From: Bacillota bacterium
Lineage (GTDB): Bacteria > Bacillota > Clostridia > Acetivibrionales > JANLFN01
Assembly: GCA_030705825.1 (NCBI GenBank)
Contig: JAUZPR010000019.1
Location: forward strand, 1 to 35,866
Direction of reading: 5' to 3'
DNA: 35,866 nucleotides
Shown here: in pieces, positions 10,045-19,666 of the stretch
Position numbering within the stretch: position 1 is the stretch's first letter
How the letters are laid out: every line of letters begins with the position of its first letter
The notes under the pieces: model-generated
What the model was told of the DNA's origin: nothing
Seen by the model: the letters and a program-made list of their open reading frames with translations, nothing else
The model's database searches: none
Program-made: the position numbers and the translations under genes

Positions 10045-11439
10045 ATGGAAAATGTTGCAATCAGGGAACTTTTCAGGCAGCCGGGCAATTATACCGGCAA
10101 AAGGATAAAGGTTTCAGGTTGGGTCAGGACCATCAGAGACTCCAAAGTATTTGGTTTTATTGAGTTGAATGACGGATCCTTTTTTAAGAATCTGCAAATT
10201 GTATTTGAGGAAAATGTTATAGAAAACTTTAAGGATATCGTAAAGCTTACCGTAAGCTCAGCTATAATAGCCGAAGGACAGCTGGTTGAAACACCGTCTG
10301 CCAAACAACCTTTTGAACTCAAAGCTTCCGAAATAGAAATAGAAGGATTATGTTCAGCTGACTATCCTCTTCAGAAGAAAAGGCACTCTTTTGAATTTCT
10401 TAGGGAAATAGCTCATTTGAGACCCCGTACAAATACTTTCTCCGCAGTATTCAGGCTACGTTCCGTTGTTGCCTATGCCATCCACAAGTATTTTCAGGAA
10501 AAGAATTTTGTTTACGTGCATACTCCCATAATAACTGCAAGTGATTGCGAGGGCGCAGGTGAGATGTTCAGGGTAACTACACTGGATGTTGAAGCTCCTG
10601 AAAGGGATGAACAGGGTAAAATAGATTTTTCCAAGGACTTCTTCTGCAAGCCTGCAAACCTAACCGTAAGCGGACAGTTGTCAGCTGAGACCTACTGTAT
10701 GGCTTTCAGAAATGTATATACCTTCGGACCTACCTTCAGAGCCGAGAATTCCAATACAGCAAGGCACGCAGCCGAATTCTGGATGGTGGAACCTGAAATT
10801 GCTTTTGCAGATCTTAAGGATGATATGATGCTTGCTGAAGATATGCTCAAGTATGTTATAAATTATGTACTTGAAAATGCCCCGGAGGAGATTGAGTTTT
10901 TCAACAGCTATGTGGACAAGGGATTGCTGGAGAGGCTTACAGGCATAGTAAATTCCGATTTCGGTCATGTTACATATACCGAAGCTGTAAAACTGCTTGA
11001 AAAAGTAAAGGACCGGTTTGAATACCCGGTAAAATGGGGAGGTGACCTGCAGACTGAGCATGAGAGGTATATTACCGAAGAAATATTTAAAAAACCTGTT
11101 TTTGTCACCGATTATCCAAAGGATATTAAAGCCTTTTATATGAGAATGAATGACGACAACAGGACTGCGGCTGCGATGGATCTTCTTGTACCGGGTGTGG
11201 GTGAAATCATAGGAGGCAGTCAGAGGGAAGAAAGGCTTGACATGCTTGAAAAAAGAATGGAAGAACTGGGTCTTAAAAAGGATGATTACTGGTGGTATCT
11301 TGATCTGAGAAAGTACGGCGGTACAAGGCATGCCGGTTTTGGGCTCGGTTTTGAGAGGGCAATTATGTACCTTTCCGGAATGACCAATATCAGAGATGTA
11401 ATTTCATTCCCCAGAACGGTTAAAAACGCTGAATTTTAA
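10045..11439 (+). CDS. asnS: Asparaginyl-tRNA synthetase
   Basis: 464-aa class IIb aaRS: N-terminal OB fold ([25 protein letters not shown]), [20 protein letters not shown] motif 2, [27 protein letters not shown] motif 3. Confidence 0.95.
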   Translation: MENVAIRELFRQPGNYTGKRIKVSGWVRTIRDSKVFGFIELNDGSFFKNLQIVFEENVIENFKDIVKLTVSSAIIAEGQLVETPSAKQPFELKASEIEIEGLCSADYPLQKKRHSFEFLREIAHLRPRTNTFSAVFRLRSVVAYAIHKYFQEKNFVYVHTPIITASDCEGAGEMFRVTTLDVEAPERDEQGKIDFSKDFFCKPANLTVSGQLSAETYCMAFRNVYTFGPTFRAENSNTARHAAEFWMVEPEIAFADLKDDMMLAEDMLKYVINYVLENAPEEIEFFNSYVDKGLLERLTGIVNSDFGHVTYTEAVKLLEKVKDRFEYPVKWGGDLQTEHERYITEEIFKKPVFVTDYPKDIKAFYMRMNDDNRTAAAMDLLVPGVGEIIGGSQREERLDMLEKRMEELGLKKDDYWWYLDLRKYGGTRHAGFGLGFERAIMYLSGMTNIRDVISFPRTVKNAEF

Positions 11440-11456
11440 TATGTAATAGCGATATA

Positions 11457-11489
11457 AGCCAGGGTTAGTAAACCCTGGCTTTTTCTTTT
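11457..11489 (+). terminator. Rho-independent terminator of asnS
   Basis: AGCCAGGGTT-AGTA-AACCCTGGCT followed by TTTTTCTTTT. Confidence 0.92.
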
Positions 11490-11611
11490 GTAGTGATAAC
11501 AAGCTTTAGCAGATCTGCCATGTATTAACATAAGTTTTTTTTATTGTATACAAGAATAAGTTAATGCACATCATAAAACTACATAAAACATTGAAGAAAT
11601 GAGGAAATATT

Positions 11612-13018
11612 ATGTCTGATATATTTAAAACGAAGCCTATAGATGTGCTACTGAGGGAATCGAAAGGAGAAGGAGGGAAGGATAAGTCCTTAAGGAAAGT
11701 TCTGGGTTCATTTGAACTTACAATGCTGGGAATCGGGGCTATTATAGGAACCGGCATTTTTGTACTGACGGGCGTTGCAGCTGCAAAATACTCAGGACCT
11801 GCGCTGGTTTTATCATTTATAGTTGCTGGTGCTGCCTGTACTTTTGCAGCCTTGTGCTATGCTGAATTTGCAGCAATGGTTCCGGTAGCCGGCAGCGCTT
11901 ATACGTATGGGTATACTGCTTTGGGCGAGATATGGGCATGGATAATAGGATGGGATCTTATACTTGAATATACGGTTGCTATAGCAGCTGTTGCAATTGG
12001 CTGGTCAGGCTATATTGTCAGCCTTCTTCAATCAGCGGGAATAAATCTGCCCACTGCTTTGGTAAACCCCATTGGTGTAACCGGAGGATTCATTAACCTG
12101 CCCGCAATTATAATAATAGGATTAATTTCGGCACTGTTGATAAGAGGTGTCAAAGAGAGTGCTGCCATTAACAATATAATAGTCGCTATCAAGATTGCAG
12201 TAGTTCTGCTTTTTATTGCTATAGGAGCATTTCATATACATCCGTCCAACTGGAGTCCGTTTCTGCCTTTCGGCTGGAATGGCGTATTCCAGGGAGCTGC
12301 AATAATATTCTTTGCTTATATAGGCTTTGATGCCGTATCCACAGCAGCCGAGGAGGTAAAAAATCCACAGAAGGATCTTCCGAGGGGTATAATAGGCTCC
12401 CTTATTGTTTGCACCATTTTGTATATTGTCGTATCAGGTATACTTACCGGTATGGTTCCATACCTTAAATTCAAGAATACATCGGCACCTGTCGCATATG
12501 CGCTTCAACAGATAGGAATAAACTGGGGTTCGGCTCTTGTTTCGGTAGGAGCAGTTTGTGGTATTACTTCAGTTCTGCTTGTAATGACATTTGGACAGAC
12601 CAGGGTATTCTTTGCTATGTCCAGAGATGGTTTACTGCCCAAGGTCTTTGGAAAAGTACATCCTAAATTCGGAACACCGGCAAAAAGTACTTTAATGGTT
12701 GGTGCAGTAACAGCCCTTTTAGCCGGTTTTACACCTATTGCAGATGTAGCTGAGCTTACCAATATAGGAACACTTGCCGCATTTATAATTGTTTCCATTG
12801 CAGTTATCGTTTTAAGAAGGAAAAGGCCCGATTTGAAAAGAACGTTCCGGTGTCCTTGGACACCGGTTTTGCCGGCATTGTCGGTTGTGTTCTGTCTGTA
12901 CCTTATATATGTTCTGCCAACTGTAACCCATATAAGATTTGTAGTTTGGCTGATTGTTGGGTTGGCAGTATATTTCCTTTACAGCAAACATCACAGTGTA
13001 CTCACAGCAGGAAGATAA
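11612..13018 (+). CDS. APC-family (cationic) amino acid permease
   Basis: 468 aa: LGSFELTMLGIGAIIGTGIFVLTGVAA...; YAEFAAMVPVAGSAYTYGY is typical of APC/CAT-type permeases. Confidence 0.9.
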   Translation: MSDIFKTKPIDVLLRESKGEGGKDKSLRKVLGSFELTMLGIGAIIGTGIFVLTGVAAAKYSGPALVLSFIVAGAACTFAALCYAEFAAMVPVAGSAYTYGYTALGEIWAWIIGWDLILEYTVAIAAVAIGWSGYIVSLLQSAGINLPTALVNPIGVTGGFINLPAIIIIGLISALLIRGVKESAAINNIIVAIKIAVVLLFIAIGAFHIHPSNWSPFLPFGWNGVFQGAAIIFFAYIGFDAVSTAAEEVKNPQKDLPRGIIGSLIVCTILYIVVSGILTGMVPYLKFKNTSAPVAYALQQIGINWGSALVSVGAVCGITSVLLVMTFGQTRVFFAMSRDGLLPKVFGKVHPKFGTPAKSTLMVGAVTALLAGFTPIADVAELTNIGTLAAFIIVSIAVIVLRRKRPDLKRTFRCPWTPVLPALSVVFCLYLIYVLPTVTHIRFVVWLIVGLAVYFLYSKHHSVLTAGR

Positions 13019-13094
13019 GTTAAAAGAACTGTTCGGAGTTTATAGTTCGGTGTTCAGGGTTTAAGGGTTAAGACTTCTATATCGGAAAAATTTA

Positions 13095-13123
13095 TTGACC
13101 AATTGTATTAAATTTAATACAAT
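13095..13123 (+). promoter_or_regulatory. SigmaA-like promoter with embedded perfect 22-bp palindrome
   Basis: TTGACC (13095-13100), N17, TACAAT (13118-13123). ATTGTATTAAA|TTTAATACAAT palindrome at 13102-13123. Confidence 0.75.
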
Positions 13124-13129
13124 AATAAT

Positions 13130-13252
13130 ATAGAATTAAATATTTAAGTAATGGCGCTTAAGCTGCGGAATGGATTGCAGCATACTTGGTATCCACAGAG
13201 GTTCAAAGGCGTAACTTATCTGGTGACAGATAGGTTACGCCTTTATTTTTTT
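13130..13252 (+). ncRNA. Candidate short non-coding transcript / leader RNA (~120 nt)
   Basis: Begins just after a strong promoter and ends in a strong terminator hairpin. No convincing ORF with an RBS inside. Confidence 0.45.
13205..13252 (+). terminator. Rho-independent terminator
   Basis: AAAGGCGTAAC-t-TATCTG-GTGA-CAGATA-g-GTTACGCCTTT followed by ATTTTTTTA. Confidence 0.9.
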
Positions 13253-13340
13253 ATACCTGTAGTTTGAAGCCTATACATTAATTGCCTCGAAACTTTTGTT
13301 TGAACTTGGGGAATAACAAGGAGAGGGAGGAAATAAAACA

Positions 13341-13811
13341 ATGCTGGATATAAAAAAACTGTTAACCGATGCTGTTGATTTTTGTTCTTCTGCCAATAGA
13401 ACCGATTTAATATCAGAAAATAAGAGTGGCTTGCTAAAATCCCAGGACAGGATAGTTCACAGCAAATTCCGGTATTCAATAGCAAGGGATATTGCAAGCT
13501 ATATTATATTGAATTATGGATATATAGTTAAGAACATAAAATTGTATGGAAGTACTATGGAGTATAATGCGGGCAAATATTCAGACATTGATTTAATAAT
13601 ACATGTTGAATCTATGGGCAGGGAAATACGGGAAGACATTAAATCTATAGACAAATTACTGGTTGAAGGGTATTATTCAATGATTGAAGAAAATGATTCT
13701 CCGGAATATCTGATGGATGTCCAGATAATTGATGATGGGGACAGCAATATAAATCCTTCGGCTGCCTATCTGAAATATATCATGATGAATGATTCGGTAT
13801 TAGTAATGTAG
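13341..13811 (+). CDS. Nucleotidyltransferase-fold (Pol-beta superfamily) protein
   Basis: 156 aa containing LYGSTMEYNAGKYSDIDLIIHV (GS-x...-DxD motif). Strong RBS GGGAGGA. Confidence 0.8.
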   Translation: MLDIKKLLTDAVDFCSSANRTDLISENKSGLLKSQDRIVHSKFRYSIARDIASYIILNYGYIVKNIKLYGSTMEYNAGKYSDIDLIIHVESMGREIREDIKSIDKLLVEGYYSMIEENDSPEYLMDVQIIDDGDSNINPSAAYLKYIMMNDSVLVM

Positions 13812-13928
13812 GATATGCCGGTTTTTGGACATAATTATCAAACCCTGAATATCATATGCTTTTCAGGTCTTAACATCCTGCATATGCAGAGCTACAGGGA
13901 AAAATTATAAAATTATAGACCTGAAATT

Positions 13929-14084
13929 TTATTCTTCCTGTTCGGAACAATAATACTCACAGCTTGTGCCGGAGTCGTGACAGGAACGCTGCTGTCCAAC
14001 CAGGGTACATAAATAGCAGCCGCTGTCCCCCAGATCTGAGAATGTTAGGTACTTGCACAAATAACAGCTATTATCAGTGTACAT
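13929..14084 (-). CDS. Small cysteine-rich protein (51 aa, 7 Cys)
   Basis: Not in the supplied track (below its length cutoff). MYTDNSCYLCKYLTFSDLGDSGCYLCTLVGQQRSCHDSGTSCEYYCSEQEE*. Excellent RBS: CGGAGGGTTAAACATG. Confidence 0.7.
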   Translation of the reverse strand: MYTDNSCYLCKYLTFSDLGDSGCYLCTLVGQQRSCHDSGTSCEYYCSEQEE

Positions 14085-14193
14085 GTTTAACCCTCCGTTG
14101 GGTTTGATTGGCTCCAGTCGCCATTGACTGAAGCTTGCTGCAATGCTACATAAGATAATATATGAAAAAAATATAATTATATTTACAAAAAGG

Positions 14194-15528
14194 TCAATAA
14201 CGTAAAAGATACTGATCCAATTCCCAGGTTGTAATTATTTTTCTGTATTCATTCCATTCGGATGTTTTCGCTTCTATATACTTTTCAAATATATGTTCTC
14301 CGAGAACCTGCTTTACCATATCGCTTTTTTTCATACAACATACAGCTTCAATAAGAGTTTCGGGGAGCCTTAGAATTCCCAATTCATCTCTTTGGTCCTC
14401 GGTAAGCATATATATGTTTTTATCTACAGGAGCAGGAGGTGCGATTTTGTTTTTAATACCTTCAAGCCCGGCTGTAAGTATAACAGCAAGAGCAAGATAA
14501 GGATTACATGTTGAATCGGGTGATCGAAATTCTATTCTCACTCCGTCTCCCTTGACTGCAGGAATTCTGATAAGAGGACTCCTGTTTTTGGCCGACCATG
14601 CTATGTGGACAGGTGCTTCATGGCCGGGAATCAGTCTTTTGTAAGAATTGACTATAGGATTTGTAATTGCGGAAATACTGCGTGCATATTTCATAAGTCC
14701 GCCTATAAACCAGTAGGCTTCCTGACTTAAATGCAGTGGATTGCCGCTGTCATAAAAGGCATTTTTGCCGTTGCGTTCAAGTGAAAGATTTGTATGCATA
14801 CCTGATCCGCTGACTCCTGAAATGGGCTTTGGTATAAAAGTAGCATACAGGCCGTTGCGCTGAGCTACGGTTTTTACCACCTGCTTGAATGTCAGTATGC
14901 AATCAGCTACTTCCAGCGCATCTCTATATTTGAAATCTATTTCATGCTGGCCCGGAGCATTTTCGTGATGTGAAGCTTCTATTTCAAACCCCATATCTTC
15001 AAGAACGGCACTCATGTCACGTCTTGCATTTTCACCAAGGTCTACAGGCCCAAGGTCAAAATAGCCGGCATTGTCCTGGGTAATAGTTGTGGGTTCGCCT
15101 TTTTCGTCTACGTGGAACAGGAAAAATTCACATTCCGGTCCTACATTGAAGGAGTCAAAACCCATTTCATGCATCTTTTCCAAGGCTTTTTTAAGTACCA
15201 GCCTTGAATCTCCCTCAAAAAGATTTCCGTCAGGGGTTAGTATGTTGCATATCAATCTGGCGACTTTACCATTGTGGGCGCCCCATGGAAATATAAGAAA
15301 AGTATCCAAATCCGGACTTAAATACATATCTGATTCTTCTATCCTGACAAAACCATCAATGGAGGAACCGTCAAATGCACATGCGTTTTCAAGTGCCTTT
15401 TCCAGATGGTCTATAGTAACAACTACATTTTTCAATATACCGAAAATGTCGGAAAACTGAAGACATATGTACTTAACCCCGTTTTCAGTTGCAAGAGTGA
15501 TTATATCTTCCTTTTTGTACTTAGCCAA
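14194..15528 (-). CDS. glnA: Type I glutamine synthetase
   Basis: FDGSSIDGF, NVGPECEFFLF, PGQHEIDFKY, GSGMHTNLSL, NSYKRLIPGHEAPVHIAW motifs. Likely TTG start at 15528 behind AAGGAG. Confidence 0.95.
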   Translation of the reverse strand: MAKYKKEDIITLATENGVKYICLQFSDIFGILKNVVVTIDHLEKALENACAFDGSSIDGFVRIEESDMYLSPDLDTFLIFPWGAHNGKVARLICNILTPDGNLFEGDSRLVLKKALEKMHEMGFDSFNVGPECEFFLFHVDEKGEPTTITQDNAGYFDLGPVDLGENARRDMSAVLEDMGFEIEASHHENAPGQHEIDFKYRDALEVADCILTFKQVVKTVAQRNGLYATFIPKPISGVSGSGMHTNLSLERNGKNAFYDSGNPLHLSQEAYWFIGGLMKYARSISAITNPIVNSYKRLIPGHEAPVHIAWSAKNRSPLIRIPAVKGDGVRIEFRSPDSTCNPYLALAVILTAGLEGIKNKIAPPAPVDKNIYMLTEDQRDELGILRLPETLIEAVCCMKKSDMVKQVLGEHIFEKYIEAKTSEWNEYRKIITTWELDQYLLRY

Positions 15529-15663
15529 AAAAAACACTCCTTTTAATTATGGTAATAGCGGAATACTTTATAAATCATATATTTAATCTCTATTAAGATA
15601 ATTTTATCAAAAATATACCCAATTATCTACCTGGCCAATAAAATTTGCCTTAAAACAGGACTG

Positions 15664-15691
15664 CCCCTGCGGTATTTTTGTTCCGCAGGGG
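15664..15691 (-). terminator. Terminator-like hairpin downstream of gdhA
   Basis: CCCCTGCGG-N10-CCGCAGGGG, perfect 9-bp stem between gdhA and glnA. Confidence 0.7.
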
Positions 15692-15746
15692 TAATATTCT
15701 AATGAGGATTTATACCCAGATTAAATTCAAGTCCTGTTATTGTATA

Positions 15747-17407
<1,661 letters not shown>

Positions 17408-17413
17408 AATGCA

Positions 17414-17442
17414 ATTATAGCAAATGGAAATTGCAAATGCAA
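17414..17442 (-). promoter_or_regulatory. SigmaA-like promoter for gdhA
   Basis: Minus strand TTGCAT (17442-17437), N17, TATAAT (17419-17414). Confidence 0.65.
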
Positions 17443-17958
17443 GAGGGTAAGTTGACTAATTCGTAAATTATTTTTTGAATGTGGGACAAAAAGACTTAAC
17501 AATACTCCAAAGTGAGCCTCACAGCTGAGATTGAAGCCGATACTGCAAAATTACATTATATGTGAATAAAAATATATTATGCAGGAAAGCCAGAAACGAT
17601 ATTCATTTTTAAATATGTTTTTTTGTATATATGAAGAAATAAATAGAAAATATGAAATATTAATTAAAGAATTTATTCAATTTTTATGCTTATGTAAATT
17701 AGATTTTTCATATAAAACTATTCTTATAAACATTGCACCTAAAATATGATAAAATAACTGAGTCAAAAAGGAAATCCACCAGCCGATGGTTCTAATTTGC
17801 AGAAATTTGTCGGCCTTACAAGGCAGTTTTATATATGTTATTATATTGGTTAAGAAAATAATGATTGTACAATTTAAATCAAGGCTTTTTTGACCACACT
17901 AAAAAGTAATGTAGAATGGTTGATTGAAAATAAATTAGTATTTTTATAGGGGATATTT

Positions 17959-19557
17959 ATGCGTGAACAATCCGTTGCAAAAGGATTTGCTGTTTTATCT
18001 GCTGCGGGAATTATAGTTAAACTATTGTCACTTTTATATTTGCCGGTATTGATAGCAATTGTAGGAGAAGAAGGTAATGGTGTATATGCTGCGGCTTATC
18101 AGGTCTATGTTCTTGTATATGCCATATCAAATGTAGGAATACCGGTTGCCGTATCAAAACTGGTATCAGAGCTGATTGCGGTTGGTAATCCTAAGGATGC
18201 TGTAAGGGGTTTTAAAATTGCAAGATTCTTATTACTACTTATGGGAATTTTTTCCGGTGCCTTGATGGCTTTACTTTCAGGCCCTTTGGCAAATGTTATG
18301 CATTATGAGAAAGCTCATCTTGCTATTCTCGCATTATCACCATCACTCATATTTACAGCAATTGCCTCAGCCTACAGGGGATATTTCCAGGGAAGAAGTA
18401 ACATGACTCCCACGGCTGTCTCGCAGATTCTTGAACAGGTTGTCAACACCATATTGACGCTTGTTTTTGCAGCTCTACTTATTAAGAAGGGAATACCTCA
18501 AGCTTGTGCGGGAGGAACTATCGGTACTTCGATAGGGGCGCTTGTTTCCGCTTCATATCTGATAAATTTTTATAATAAAAAAGGCGGAATGGTAATAAGT
18601 GAACAGATTGTAAACATGGATGTACAGCGATATTCATATTCCCAACTGCTAAAGAAGGTAATAGGATACAGTATTCCAATAACACTTACCATTGGAATGC
18701 AATATGCAGGTAATCTTGTCGATGTAATGAATACAAAAGTAAGGTTACTTGCAGCTGGTTTCGCAGATAAACCTGCAACAGAATTGTACAGTCATCTTTA
18801 TAAATATCAGCAGCTGTTGAATGCTCCCATAGCAATTATGGCGGCACTTGCCGCAACCATATTACCTGCCATTTCGGCGGCTGTTGCTCTAAGGGACAGA
18901 AAACGGATACAAAACAGGGTAAGCTTCGCAATGAGAGTTTGTTTTTTTATTACTATACCTTCAGCTTTAGGACTTTCGATTTTAAGCGATTCCATATACA
19001 GAATAATCAGGTACGGGCCAGGTTCGGAACTTATGCTTTGGGGTTCTGTCTGCCTGGTTATGCTTGCTGTAGTACAGATACAGACATCCATTCTACAAGG
19101 GGCGGGTAAACTTTATGGTGTAACCTTGAACCTGGTATTCGGAATTATAGGCAAGATAGTAACCAACTATTTTCTTATTTCCATTAAGGGCTTGAATATT
19201 TACGGTGCAATTATAGGAAGTATAGTTGGGTATTCAATATCAATAACGCTTAACAACATACTTATTAAAAAGACGTTGTTTATAAAGACAAAGACGCTGC
19301 AGCATGCAGTAAAACCCATTATTTCAGCTGTGGCAATGGGACTGGCTGTTTTAGCCGTACATGCAATGGTAACAGGAGTATTGGGATATTCCTATTTTGT
19401 AAATTTCTTTGGAACCATACTTTCGATACTTGTGGGAATAGCAGTATACTTTGTAGTTCTGGTTTATATAAAAGGTATAACAAAAGAAGAGCTTGAAATA
19501 ATTCCGGGTAGGCTCAGAAAATTTGTCCCGAGAAGTTTGATGCTTAAAATAGGTTAG
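17959..19557 (+). CDS. MurJ/SpoVB (YtgP-like) lipid flippase, MOP superfamily
   Basis: 532-aa polytopic ORF: GEEGNGVYAAAYQVYVLVYAISNVGIPVAVSKLVSE...AYRGYFQGRSNMTPTAVSQILEQVV... Confidence 0.9.
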   Translation: MREQSVAKGFAVLSAAGIIVKLLSLLYLPVLIAIVGEEGNGVYAAAYQVYVLVYAISNVGIPVAVSKLVSELIAVGNPKDAVRGFKIARFLLLLMGIFSGALMALLSGPLANVMHYEKAHLAILALSPSLIFTAIASAYRGYFQGRSNMTPTAVSQILEQVVNTILTLVFAALLIKKGIPQACAGGTIGTSIGALVSASYLINFYNKKGGMVISEQIVNMDVQRYSYSQLLKKVIGYSIPITLTIGMQYAGNLVDVMNTKVRLLAAGFADKPATELYSHLYKYQQLLNAPIAIMAALAATILPAISAAVALRDRKRIQNRVSFAMRVCFFITIPSALGLSILSDSIYRIIRYGPGSELMLWGSVCLVMLAVVQIQTSILQGAGKLYGVTLNLVFGIIGKIVTNYFLISIKGLNIYGAIIGSIVGYSISITLNNILIKKTLFIKTKTLQHAVKPIISAVAMGLAVLAVHAMVTGVLGYSYFVNFFGTILSILVGIAVYFVVLVYIKGITKEELEIIPGRLRKFVPRSLMLKIG

Positions 19558-19666
19558 ATTTTTATATTTACATTATTTTATTTTGGCTTATAATCTAAAA
19601 TAAATAGAACAGCTAAAACCGGAGTTTAAACACACTATCATATTTTATTGTATTTTGGAGGACATA

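Noticed and set aside
10681-11331. 216-aa minus-strand ORF inside asnS
   Set aside because: Shadow ORF opposite a well-supported tRNA synthetase; composition is not protein-like.
13151-13268. 38-codon ORF starting ATGGCGCTTAAG within the candidate ncRNA
   Set aside because: No ribosome binding site and it reads straight through the terminator hairpin and T-tract; likely chance.
13243-13497. 84-aa minus-strand ORF
   Set aside because: Overlaps the terminator and the 5' end of the nucleotidyltransferase gene on the opposite strand.
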